Shown: piece by piece, positions 6,170-13,814 of the stretch | How the letters are laid out: every line of letters starts with the position of its first letter | How positions within the stretch are numbered: position 1 is the stretch's first letter | Assembly (NCBI GenBank): GCA_002366645.1 | Contig: DFBM01000128.1 | Coordinates: 1 to 18,691, forward strand | Length of the DNA stretch: 18,691 nt | Direction: 5' to 3' | Source: Rhodobacterales bacterium UBA3080 | GTDB taxonomy: Bacteria; Pseudomonadota; Alphaproteobacteria; Rhodobacterales; Rhodobacteraceae | Program-made: the position numbers and the translations under genes | Notes under the pieces: generated by a model | Databases searched by the model: none | Seen by the model: only the letters and a program-made list of their open reading frames with translations | Told to the model about the DNA's origin: nothing

Positions 6170-6203
6170 AAAGGCCGCGCGCAAATTGCCCGCGGCCTTT
6201 TCT
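6170..6203 (+). terminator. Rho-independent terminator of rpsF-rpsR-rplI
   Basis: AAAGGCCGCG (6170-6179) pairs perfectly with CGCGGCCTTT (6191-6200) around an 11-base loop and is followed by a T-rich stretch. It lies 23 bases after the rplI stop. Confidence 0.9.
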
Positions 6204-6218
6204 TTCGGAGATATCTAA

Positions 6219-6842
6219 TTGCAAAACTTACCCGTCGCACGTCTGGCAGTTCTTGGCTTCGTCACAGCGATGACAAGTTTCGCCCTGTTTGACGACTGGT
6301 TTTACAATCTAGTTCTGGTTTCTGATCCTGAGGCACGTGAGGTCTGGGAGACAATCACCGACCTTGGTGATTCAGGATGGATGCTAACCAACAGTCTGGC
6401 AATCTGGGCGCTTGCCCTCGGGATTTCGCGATTTGCAGCTAACCGCGAACGCTGGCAGATGGTCTCGCGTAGCGCACTGTTCATTTTCGCCGGCGTCGCA
6501 ATTCCGGGCATCATAGCGATGACCTTCAAAGGCCTTATCGGCCGCGCCCGCCCCTATCTTCACGAAACCGAAGGTCCACGCGGATTTGATCCGTTTGCGT
6601 TCGAACCGGTTTATTCCAGCTTTCCCTCCGGCCACACGACCACGGCATTTGCCATGGCAACAGTTGTAACCTTTGTTTTTCCCAAAGCTGGTTTTGTTGC
6701 TTTCCCCTTGGCTATTCTTGCGGGATTCAGCCGTAGCGTTCTTGGGGCTCATTATTTGGCGGACGTGATTATGGGGGCAACGCTCGGCACGTTGGGGGCA
6801 ATTATGATTTATCGCTGGCTAGCTCCAAAACTTAAACTTTGA
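6219..6842 (+). CDS. PAP2 family membrane phosphatase
   Basis: The 207-residue integral membrane protein has all three phosphatidic acid phosphatase (PAP2) motifs: K104xxxxxxRP (112), SSFPSGH (136-139) and SR(171-172)xxxxxH178xxxD182. About five hydrophobic segments surround them, with the catalytic residues expected on the periplasmic face. Relatives dephosphorylate phosphatidate, phosphatidylglycerol phosphate or undecaprenyl diphosphate; the sequence does not say which. The start is TTG, chosen because CGGAG lies 8 bases upstream and no ATG occurs until residue 18. It follows the ribosomal terminator by 15 bases, so its promoter must lie in or near rplI or it depends on read-through. Confidence 0.88.
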   Translation: MQNLPVARLAVLGFVTAMTSFALFDDWFYNLVLVSDPEAREVWETITDLGDSGWMLTNSLAIWALALGISRFAANRERWQMVSRSALFIFAGVAIPGIIAMTFKGLIGRARPYLHETEGPRGFDPFAFEPVYSSFPSGHTTTAFAMATVVTFVFPKAGFVAFPLAILAGFSRSVLGAHYLADVIMGATLGTLGAIMIYRWLAPKLKL

Positions 6843-6844
6843 AG

Positions 6845-6874
6845 TTATCCCCGCAATTAACATCCTGTGGATTA
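6845..6874. promoter_or_regulatory. DnaA-box-like pair upstream of dnaB
   Basis: TTATCCCCG (6845-6853) and TGTGGATTA (6866-6874, reverse complement TAATCCACA) differ from the DnaA box TTATCCACA by two bases and one base. They face each other in the 71-base gap before dnaB. A TATAAA (6888-6893) nearby could be a -10 box, but no good -35 was found. Confidence 0.3.
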
Positions 6875-6913
6875 GGTGCTTGTGGTGTATAAACACCGAC
6901 TAAGGAGCGACTC

Positions 6914-8392
6914 ATGGCAGACGGTGGAATGAACGTGGACGCAGCGGCGCAAGCCATGCCCCATAATATCGAAGCGGAACAGGCATTGCTTGGGGCATTG
7001 CTCGTGAATAATGACGTTTACGACCGGATTACTTCGATCGTAAACGAAGCGCATTTTTACGATCCTGTTCACGGTCGGATATTCGAGGTGGCGGCACGCC
7101 GTATCCAGAAAAACGCGCTTGCGTCGCCAGTTACGCTGAAAGCGTTCATGGAAGATGACGAGGGACTGAAAGAACTTGGTGGTCCTGCCTATCTAGTTCG
7201 ACTTGCGGGCGCCTCGATTTCGCTTTTTGCCGCAAAGGATTACGCACAAGTTATCTACGATCTGGCGATCCGCCGCGATCTGATGGCGATTGGTGACGAG
7301 ATTTCCTCACGGGCGGCCTTGATTGACGTTGAAAGCGAACCCAAAGATCAGATCGTCGATGCGGAGCAGAAGCTCTATCAATTGGGCGAACAAGGCAACG
7401 TCGACAGCGGTTTTCAAAGCTTTTTGCGTGCGTTGACCAGCGCCGTCGATGTCGCCAATGCCGCCTATTTGCGCGACGGCGGGATGTCGGGCGTATCCAC
7501 CGGCCTTGACGATATGGACAAAAAACTGGGTGGCTTGCACCCCTCGGACCTTCTTATTCTGGCCGGCCGCCCCTCAATGGGTAAGACCTCGCTGGCGACC
7601 AATATCGCCTTCAACATCGCCAAATCCTATAAGCTGGGGTTAAAACCGGACGGTTCCGAAGGGGCCGTTGAAGGTGGCGTTGTTGGTTTCTACTCGCTGG
7701 AGATGTCCTCGGAACAGCTGGCGGCGCGTATCCTGTCCGAGGCGGCGGAAATACCGTCCGAACAAATCCGTCGTGGCGACATGACCGAAGACGAGTTCCG
7801 CCGCTTTCTGGAAGCCGCGAAAGATCTGGAAACCTGTCCGCTTTACATTGATGATACACCAGCCCTACCAATTTCGTCCCTCGCTGCGCGAGCACGTCGA
7901 TTAAAACGGCAGCACGGGCTGGACGTGTTGATCGTCGACTATTTGCAGTTGGTCCGGCCCGCATCAGCTAAAGACAGCCGCGTGAACGAGGTTTCCGAAA
8001 TCACGCAGGGTCTCAAGGCGATTGCCAAGGAGCTAAATATCCCGGTGATCGCACTTTCGCAGTTGTCGCGTCAGGTTGAATCGCGTGAAGATAAACGGCC
8101 GATGCTATCAGACTTGCGCGAATCCGGTTCGATCGAGCAGGACGCCGACGTGGTTATGTTCGTATTCCGCGAGGAATATTACAAAGAGCGCGAAAAGCCC
8201 GGCGAACACGATGTCGAAAAGATGATGAACTGGCAGCAAGAGATGGACCAACTTCAAGGCAAAGCCGAAGTGATTATCGGCAAGCAGCGACACGGACCAA
8301 TCGGCTCGGTCGATTTGTCATTCGAGGGCAAGTTCACGCGTTTCGGCAATCTGGCCAAAGCCTATCAACAAGGTGGTGGAGATTTCGGATAA
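6914..8392 (+). CDS. dnaB: Replicative DNA helicase DnaB
   Basis: The 492-residue protein has the N-terminal helical DnaB domain (PHNIEAEQALLGALL onward, residues 16-115), a linker, and a RecA-like helicase domain with GVSTGLDDMDKKLGG and Walker A GRPSMGKTS (218-226). The later motifs LIVDYLQLV (Walker B), IALSQLSRQVESR and DLRESGSIEQDADVV are also present. It unwinds DNA ahead of the fork as a hexamer and recruits primase. An insertion around LKPDGSEGAVEGG, between the Walker A helix and FYSLEM, lengthens the domain relative to E. coli; I believe relatives share it. The ATG follows AAGGAGCG. The stop overlaps the alr start (TAATG), so the two are translationally coupled. Confidence 0.97.
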   Translation: MADGGMNVDAAAQAMPHNIEAEQALLGALLVNNDVYDRITSIVNEAHFYDPVHGRIFEVAARRIQKNALASPVTLKAFMEDDEGLKELGGPAYLVRLAGASISLFAAKDYAQVIYDLAIRRDLMAIGDEISSRAALIDVESEPKDQIVDAEQKLYQLGEQGNVDSGFQSFLRALTSAVDVANAAYLRDGGMSGVSTGLDDMDKKLGGLHPSDLLILAGRPSMGKTSLATNIAFNIAKSYKLGLKPDGSEGAVEGGVVGFYSLEMSSEQLAARILSEAAEIPSEQIRRGDMTEDEFRRFLEAAKDLETCPLYIDDTPALPISSLAARARRLKRQHGLDVLIVDYLQLVRPASAKDSRVNEVSEITQGLKAIAKELNIPVIALSQLSRQVESREDKRPMLSDLRESGSIEQDADVVMFVFREEYYKEREKPGEHDVEKMMNWQQEMDQLQGKAEVIIGKQRHGPIGSVDLSFEGKFTRFGNLAKAYQQGGGDFG

Positions 8393-9438
8393 TGCCTGCT
8401 GCCTTACTAACCATTAACCTCGGAGCGATCGTAGCCAACTGGCGGGCGATGGATGCTAAAACCGCCGAAACCGTTGAAACTGGCGCGGTGATCAAGGCCA
8501 ACGCTTATGGCCTTGGCGTTGCGCGCGTTGGTCAGGCTTTACAAAAAGCCGGTGCGAGGACGTTTTTTGTCGCGCTGGCCGACGAAGGCGCGACCTTGCG
8601 CAAAGCAATTGGCCCCGATGCGCGAATTTTTGTTTTCTCGGGCTATATGCGCGGCGATGAAGCTGTGATCGAAGAGTTCGACCTAATCCCCTTGCTAAAC
8701 AGTTCAGAACAAGCGTTGCGGTTTCTGGCGGAGCGGCATGGGGAGGCATGTGGCGTTCAGCTCGATACCGGCATGAACCGTCTAGGGATGGAGGGGCCGG
8801 AACTTGCCTCGATCTTGATACATATGCCCGCACTGAACCCGCAGTTAATCATGAGCCACCTTGCTTGTGCTGACGAGCCTGCCCGCCCGCAAAACTTGGC
8901 ACAACTGGCGGTTTTCAACACAATGAGCGCGGTCTTCCCGACCGTTCCAAAAAGCCTTTCCGCAACGGGCGGCATATTGCTTGGGTCCGGATACCACATG
9001 AACCTCACCCGCCCGGGAATCGGCCTTTATGGCGGAGAGCCTTTTGTCGATGCACAGCCAGTGGTCACACTTTCGCTGCCGGTTATCCAAACCAGAACGG
9101 TTTTGGCGGGCGAAGGTGTGGGGTACGGCGCGACCTGGCGGGCAAAGCGCCCCTCCATTATCGCCACCGTAGCTGCGGGATACGCGGACGGATTGATCCG
9201 CGCGATGGATGGCAATGCTCAACTTTACGCTGGCGAGACACCCTGCCCGATCGTCGGACGTGTTTCGATGGATTTGATAACGGTAGATATGACTGATCTG
9301 GGCGACGTTCCGGCATCACTGGAAATCCTAAACGCGGCCCAAACTGTAGATGTTCTGGCCGAAGCCGCTGGAACTATTGGATATGAAATACTGACAAGTC
9401 TCGGTGCGCGGTATAAACGTCAATATATTGACGCATAA
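8392..9438 (+). CDS. alr: Alanine racemase
   Basis: The 348-residue PLP enzyme has the fold-type III signature VIKANAYGLG with Lys35 as the cofactor-binding base, LDTGMNRLGM in the barrel, and GVGYGATWRA with Tyr245, the second catalytic base, in the C-terminal beta domain. GRVSMDLITVD follows as usual. It interconverts L- and D-alanine, supplying D-Ala for peptidoglycan. At 348 residues it is near the usual 355-370. Its start overlaps the dnaB stop by one base, so it has no ribosome binding site independent of dnaB's end; coupling a replication helicase to a cell-wall enzyme may help match growth functions. Biosynthetic Alr is more likely than catabolic DadX because no dadA is nearby. Confidence 0.95.
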   Translation: MPAALLTINLGAIVANWRAMDAKTAETVETGAVIKANAYGLGVARVGQALQKAGARTFFVALADEGATLRKAIGPDARIFVFSGYMRGDEAVIEEFDLIPLLNSSEQALRFLAERHGEACGVQLDTGMNRLGMEGPELASILIHMPALNPQLIMSHLACADEPARPQNLAQLAVFNTMSAVFPTVPKSLSATGGILLGSGYHMNLTRPGIGLYGGEPFVDAQPVVTLSLPVIQTRTVLAGEGVGYGATWRAKRPSIIATVAAGYADGLIRAMDGNAQLYAGETPCPIVGRVSMDLITVDMTDLGDVPASLEILNAAQTVDVLAEAAGTIGYEILTSLGARYKRQYIDA

Positions 9439-9452
9439 AGAGCAGGCTTAAC

Positions 9453-10247
9453 ATGGCGGCGACCACATTCATTCAAGGCTTTCTGGCATCTATCGGGCGC
9501 TCGACTTTGGGGCTTATTGCTTCTTTCGGGCGGGTCACAATCTTTCTCGTCGAAACCCTGTCGCACATCATTCGCGGGCCATTCTATTTCACCGAGCTTG
9601 GCCACCAATTGCTGCGCATCGGCTACTTTTCACTACCAGTCGTTGGTTTGACAACGCTATTCACCGGTGGTGCGTTAGCGCTACAAATATACGCGGGCGG
9701 CGCGCGATTTAACGCTGAAAGTGTGGTGCCCTCGATCGTAGCAATCGGGATGGTGCGCGAGCTTGGTCCGGTTTTGGCCGGTTTGATGGTCGCAGGACGG
9801 GTTGCTTCGTCCATCGCGGCAGAGCTTGGGACGATGCGCGTCACTGAACAAATAGACGCGCTGACGACCCTTTCGACCAATCCGATGAAGTATCTGGTGG
9901 TACCGCGCGTGGTTGCTGCAACAATCGTGATGCCGCTGCTCGTGCTTGTCGGCAACACGATCGGGATCATGGGCGGCTATCTGGTGGGGGTAGCACGGCT
10001 GGATTTCAACGCGGCGACCTATATCCAGAACACCGTGGATTTTCTGGAGTTCGGCGATTTGACCTCCAGCCTGATCAAGGCAGCCGTATTTGGATTTATT
10101 CTCGGGCTTATGGGGTGTTATAGCGGTTACAACTCTGGTCGCGGGGCCCAAGGGGTTGGGCAGGCAACAACGAATGCCGTGGTTTCGGCATCGGTTCTGA
10201 TCCTCTCTGTTAACTATCTTCTAACCGAATTGTTGTTCCCAGCATGA
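9453..10247 (+). CDS. mlaE: MlaE-family ABC transporter permease
   Basis: The 264-residue membrane protein carries the MlaE signature ELGPVLAGLMVAGRVASSIAAELGTM followed by VTEQIDAL, with an amphipathic N-terminal helix and about five membrane spans. It is the inner-membrane permease of retrograde or anterograde phospholipid transport systems (Mla). It lies 14 bases after alr and overlaps mlaF by 4 bases (ATGA), so permease and ATPase are made together. No mlaD, mlaC or mlaB gene is present in the window. The family call is secure; assignment to lipid-asymmetry maintenance rather than another MlaE-type importer is inference. Confidence 0.92.
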   Translation: MAATTFIQGFLASIGRSTLGLIASFGRVTIFLVETLSHIIRGPFYFTELGHQLLRIGYFSLPVVGLTTLFTGGALALQIYAGGARFNAESVVPSIVAIGMVRELGPVLAGLMVAGRVASSIAAELGTMRVTEQIDALTTLSTNPMKYLVVPRVVAATIVMPLLVLVGNTIGIMGGYLVGVARLDFNAATYIQNTVDFLEFGDLTSSLIKAAVFGFILGLMGCYSGYNSGRGAQGVGQATTNAVVSASVLILSVNYLLTELLFPA

Positions 10248-11005
10248 ATGATATCCCCAAAATCTCGCTTCGCGGCGTCTCGAAATCATTTGGCAGCAAA
10301 CATGTGCTCGCTAACGTCGATCTGGATATCGTCGGTGGCGAGAGCATGGTGATTATCGGCGGCTCAGGCACCGGAAAATCGGTGCTGTTGAAATGTATAC
10401 TAGGCATCATGCGCCCGGATGCCGGTGAAATCCTCATCGACGGGAAGTCAGCGACATCTGGTGACCGCGACGCCTTCTTGTCGCGTTTTGGCATGTTGTT
10501 TCAGGGCGGCGCACTGTTTGACAGCCTGCCCGTCTGGCACAATGTCGCGTTTCGCCTACGTCAAGGAAGCGGTCGCCTGTCAAAGACAGACGCCCGCGAT
10601 CTCGCCATACTGAAACTGCGGCGTGTTGGGTTGAAACCCGAAGTCGCGGACCTGTATCCAGCAGAACTATCCGGTGGCATGCAAAAACGCGTAGGACTGG
10701 CGCGGGCGATTGCGGCAGAGCCCGAAATCATTTTCTTTGACGAACCAACCACTGGTCTCGACCCGATTATGTCCTGCGTTATCAACGAGTTGATCCGAGA
10801 AATTGTCGTCGAGATGGGCGCTACCGCAATGACTATTACACATGATATGTCGAGCGTCCGTGCAATCGCCGACAAGGTAGCGATGCTCCACGACGGTAAG
10901 GTACAGTGGACGGGCCCGATTGGCGAGATCGACGCAAGCGGTGACCCGTATCTAGACCAGTTCATCAATGCGCGTGCCGAGGGGCCGATCGAGAGTGTGA
11001 GATGA
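10244..11005 (+). CDS. mlaF: MlaF-family ABC transporter ATP-binding protein
   Basis: The 253-residue ATPase has Walker A GGSGTGKS (39-46), the Q-loop at Gln87, signature LSGGMQKR (142-149), Walker B IIFFDEP (162-168) and switch His200. The M-Q-K-R form of the signature and the FQGGALFDSLPVW segment are typical of MlaF and its relatives. It powers the MlaE permease from the cytoplasmic side. ATGA overlaps join it to mlaE upstream and to the PqiA-like gene downstream. Confidence 0.93.
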   Translation: MNDIPKISLRGVSKSFGSKHVLANVDLDIVGGESMVIIGGSGTGKSVLLKCILGIMRPDAGEILIDGKSATSGDRDAFLSRFGMLFQGGALFDSLPVWHNVAFRLRQGSGRLSKTDARDLAILKLRRVGLKPEVADLYPAELSGGMQKRVGLARAIAAEPEIIFFDEPTTGLDPIMSCVINELIREIVVEMGATAMTITHDMSSVRAIADKVAMLHDGKVQWTGPIGEIDASGDPYLDQFINARAEGPIESVR

Positions 11006-11436
11006 CCCTCAAACTCGCCAACCTCGCTCTTCTCATCTTTTTTCCCGTCGCATGGTTCGCCCCCCTGCTGCGCGCGGGGCTGTTACCGTTCTTCTCGCTT
11101 GGTGAAATCTCGACCATCACAGCTTTGCAGGCCCTGTGGGAGAAAGACATTTTCCTCGCTCTGCTAGTCACGTTTTTCGCCCTTTTCGCCCCGATAATCA
11201 AAGTAATAGGCACCGCTCTGGTGCAGTTTGGGTTGTTGGCGAGCAAAACACTCCCGACGCTGGAAGTTCTCGGCAAGCTCGCTATGGCCGATGTGTTTTT
11301 AGTGGCCATCTATATTATTGCTGCAAAAGGCGTCGGCGTTGGACGAATTGAAACCGCTTGGGGGCTATACCTGTTTACTTTCTGCGTTCTGGCCTCGATG
11401 ACGATCACCCATCTCACGAAAAGGCAGGCATCATGA
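11002..11436 (+). CDS. PqiA-like membrane protein (single half-domain)
   Basis: The 144-residue protein matches one half of paraquat-inducible protein A. It has a hydrophobic N-terminus with APLLRAG, then FLALLVTFFALFAPIIKVIG and GKLAMADVF (91-99), the K-x-x-M-x-D-V-F block characteristic of PqiA, with about four membrane spans. E. coli PqiA has two such halves and Cys-rich zinc sites; here there is one half and no N-terminal Cys cluster. PqiA and its relatives (LetA) work with MCE proteins in lipid transport across the envelope, which suits its position after mlaEF. It overlaps the genes on both sides by 4 bases (ATGA). Confidence 0.8.
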   Translation: MTLKLANLALLIFFPVAWFAPLLRAGLLPFFSLGEISTITALQALWEKDIFLALLVTFFALFAPIIKVIGTALVQFGLLASKTLPTLEVLGKLAMADVFLVAIYIIAAKGVGVGRIETAWGLYLFTFCVLASMTITHLTKRQAS

Positions 11437-11744
11437 TTTTCCAACTCCTCGGCGGGATTGTCGTCGCGGCCGGTGTTTTCGCAGCGCTGCTTTGGTCGGT
11501 GTTTCAAGGGATTACCAAACGTGGTGTGCTTCAATGGGCACATATCGCAACCGCAGTTTTGAGCGTTCTTGGAATGGCAACGCTAAGTATGCTTGCCCCG
11601 ACACTTGCGTTGATCGCCGGAGTCGCACTCACGATCACCTCCGCGATAGTGCTGTTTTTAGAGGCGGGATGGAACCGTGTGTTACCGCTCTTTCAACTGG
11701 CTTTCGCAATAATCCTGATCCTCGGCTTGCCCTTTATCGGTTAG
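11433..11744 (+). CDS. Small hydrophobic membrane protein
   Basis: I do not recognise a family. The 103-residue protein is almost entirely hydrophobic, with about four segments (roughly residues 4-24, 34-53, 57-77 and 84-102) separated by short loops with few charges (ITKRG, EAGWNR). The ATG at 11433 overlaps the stop of the PqiA-like gene as ATGA. The frame is open further upstream, but that stretch is a shadow of the PqiA-like gene. The coupling suggests it works with, or is regulated alongside, the MlaEF/PqiA-like membrane proteins. radA begins 16 bases later. Confidence 0.75.
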   Translation: MIFQLLGGIVVAAGVFAALLWSVFQGITKRGVLQWAHIATAVLSVLGMATLSMLAPTLALIAGVALTITSAIVLFLEAGWNRVLPLFQLAFAIILILGLPFIG

Positions 11745-11760
11745 TGAGGCACAAAACGTC

Positions 11761-13131
11761 ATGGCAAAATCATCGACATATGTTTGCTCCGTTTGCGGGG
11801 CCGCTCACAAAAAGTGGGCTGGACGTTGTGAGGCGTGCGGGGAATGGAATTCCATCACCGAAGAAGTCGCATTGTCCGCTGGTCCAAAAGGGAAAACACT
11901 TGGTGCAGTTAAGGGGGCTAAAGTTCAATTGTCCGACCTTTCGGCGCAGGACAAACCACTGGAACGCAGCCTATTCGGCATGGACGAACTGGACCGTGTG
12001 CTAGGAGGCGGGCTGGTGCCGGCTTCGGCAATTCTGGTTGGCGGCGATCCGGGTATCGGCAAGTCGACATTGCTTTTACAGGCAGCCGGCGCTTTTGCCC
12101 GTAAAGGCAAGAAGGTGCTCTACGTTTCCGGCGAGGAAGCGGCGAGCCAGATCAGGATGCGGGCTGGCCGACTTGACTTGACCGACGCGCCCGTGCAACT
12201 GGCGGCGGAAACCAACCTTCGCGATATTTTAACAACACTGGATGCAGAACGTCCGGATCTCGTGGTTATTGATTCCATTCAAACCATGTGGGCCGATCAC
12301 GTCGGCAGCGCGCCTGGTTCCGTCAGTCAGGTTCGCGCGGCAGCGCACGAGCTAACCAGTTTCGCGAAACGCCGCGGAATATCGGTGGTGCTCGTCGGCC
12401 ATGTAACTAAAGACGGTCAGATCGCGGGACCTCGGGTCGTCGAACATATGGTTGACACCGTGTTGTATTTCGAGGGCGAACGTGGCCATCAGTTCCGCAT
12501 TTTGCGCGCCGTGAAAAACCGGTTTGGTCCTGCCGACGAGATTGGTGTGTTCGAAATGACCGGCGGTGGCCTGCAACAAGTCACCAACCCGTCGGCACTG
12601 TTCCTTAGCGAGCGGGACAAACCGACTTCTGGGTCCGTTGTTTTCGCAGGGATTGAAGGTACACGGCCTGTTTTAGTCGAAGTTCAGGCACTTGTGGCGA
12701 GCTCGCCTCTGGCGACCCCGCGCAGGACCGTAGTCGGGTGGGATTCCGGACGACTGTCCATGATTTTGGCGGTGCTGGAAGCACGTTGCGGGATCGGTTT
12801 CGGTGGCATGGACGTGTACTTGAACATCGCGGGTGGTATTAAAATAAGCGAACCTGCCGCGGACTTGGCTGTGGCCGCCGCATTGATATCCGCACGTCAG
12901 GACCACGCGCTACCGAACGATTCGGTAGTTTTTGGCGAAATCAGCCTATCGGGCGCACTCCGGCCAATATCACAACCGGAAAATCGGCTGAAAGAAGCCG
13001 AAAAGCTGGGTTTTTCCAGCGCTTATGCTCCGTCGCGGATGAAAACTATCGCTAAATCGGGCATAGATGTGCATAAAGTTGACGATCTAGCAGCGTTTAT
13101 CGAAGATTGCTTCGGTCAGTTGGACAGTTAA
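11761..13131 (+). CDS. radA: DNA repair protein RadA
   Basis: The 456-residue protein has an N-terminal zinc finger (C9, C12, C23, C26), a RecA-like ATPase domain with Walker A GDPGIGKS (95-102) and Walker B LVVID (171), the RadA-specific KNRFG motif (252-256), and a Lon-protease-like C-terminal domain (from about residue 270; GGMDVYLNIAGGIKISEPAADLAVA). RadA promotes branch migration in recombination and unwinds D-loops as a DnaB-like helicase. GAGG lies 12 bases before the ATG. It sits at the end of a closely spaced run and is followed by cvpA after 12 bases. Confidence 0.97.
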   Translation: MAKSSTYVCSVCGAAHKKWAGRCEACGEWNSITEEVALSAGPKGKTLGAVKGAKVQLSDLSAQDKPLERSLFGMDELDRVLGGGLVPASAILVGGDPGIGKSTLLLQAAGAFARKGKKVLYVSGEEAASQIRMRAGRLDLTDAPVQLAAETNLRDILTTLDAERPDLVVIDSIQTMWADHVGSAPGSVSQVRAAAHELTSFAKRRGISVVLVGHVTKDGQIAGPRVVEHMVDTVLYFEGERGHQFRILRAVKNRFGPADEIGVFEMTGGGLQQVTNPSALFLSERDKPTSGSVVFAGIEGTRPVLVEVQALVASSPLATPRRTVVGWDSGRLSMILAVLEARCGIGFGGMDVYLNIAGGIKISEPAADLAVAAALISARQDHALPNDSVVFGEISLSGALRPISQPENRLKEAEKLGFSSAYAPSRMKTIAKSGIDVHKVDDLAAFIEDCFGQLDS

Positions 13132-13143
13132 AGGGACAAAATT

Positions 13144-13719
13144 ATGGAAGACTTCACATTATTTGACGGCGGAGTCGCAGCTATCTTGTTTATTTCCGCT
13201 GTACTGGCCTACTCGCGCGGATTCGTGCGCGAAATTCTAAGTATCGCAGGATGGGTCGCGGCGGGCGTAGTTGCATTCTATTTCGCACCGAACGTAGTAC
13301 CCTTGGTGCAGGAAATCCCGATCCTTAATGATGTCATTGGTGACAATTGCGAGCTGGGAATTCTGGCGGCGTTTGCAGGTGTATTTGCTGTAGCTTTGGT
13401 CGTTATCGCCTTGTTCACACCACTTATATCCGGTGCCGTACAGAATTCGGCACTTGGTTCGCTCGACGGTGGACTCGGTTTTTTGTTCGGGATCGTTCGT
13501 GGCGTATTGCTGGTGGTTGTTGCCCTTGTGGCATACGACTTCTTTATTGCTGGCGGCGAAGGCTTCCCGGTGGTCGAGGACTCCAAAACACGCGTACTCC
13601 TTGCTGAACAACAGGACCGTATGCAGGACGTCATTCCAACAGAAATTCCGGACTGGTTGATCGAGCCATACAATAATCTGACGTCCTCCTGCGTAGCAGC
13701 CCCAGAACAAGAGACCTGA
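13144..13719 (+). CDS. cvpA: CvpA family membrane protein
   Basis: The 191-residue protein has four hydrophobic segments and the CvpA hallmark LDGGLGFLFGIVRGVLL (about residues 108-124), plus YSRGFVREILSIAGW near the N-terminus. CvpA is an inner-membrane protein first linked to colicin V production and often found next to purF, as here; its molecular role is not settled. The C-terminal 45 residues are soluble and polar. AAGGGA precedes the ATG. It is close to radA, and purF follows after 95 bases with its own candidate promoter. Confidence 0.9.
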   Translation: MEDFTLFDGGVAAILFISAVLAYSRGFVREILSIAGWVAAGVVAFYFAPNVVPLVQEIPILNDVIGDNCELGILAAFAGVFAVALVVIALFTPLISGAVQNSALGSLDGGLGFLFGIVRGVLLVVVALVAYDFFIAGGEGFPVVEDSKTRVLLAEQQDRMQDVIPTEIPDWLIEPYNNLTSSCVAAPEQET

Positions 13720-13726
13720 TAAATCG

Positions 13727-13747
13727 CCACAGGGGGGCTGTCTGTGG
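13727..13747 (+). terminator. Possible weak hairpin after cvpA
   Basis: CCACAG (13727-13732) and CTGTGG (13742-13747) form a 6 bp stem with a 9-base loop just after the cvpA stop. There is no T-run, so termination here would be inefficient or Rho-assisted. Confidence 0.25.
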
Positions 13748-13748
13748 G

Positions 13749-13777
13749 GTGACACTTCTGTGACAGCGTCCTATAAG
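13749..13777 (+). promoter_or_regulatory. Candidate promoter of purF
   Basis: GTGACA (13749-13754) and TATAAG (13772-13777) are separated by 17 bases. A second GTGACA lies at 13760-13765, 11 bases after the first. The purF ATG is 37 bases downstream of the -10 box. Confidence 0.55.
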
Positions 13778-13814
13778 GCATGCAGTAGCAACCGAGCCAA
13801 GCGAGCCTGCAAAT

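Noticed and set aside
13738..13765. CTGTC...GACAG arms and a GTGACA direct repeat before purF as a PurR-like operator
   Set aside because: The arms are only 5 bases and overlap the promoter itself; too weak to call an operator.
13237..13781. Long minus-strand frames opposite cvpA
   Set aside because: They are shadows of cvpA with no motifs.
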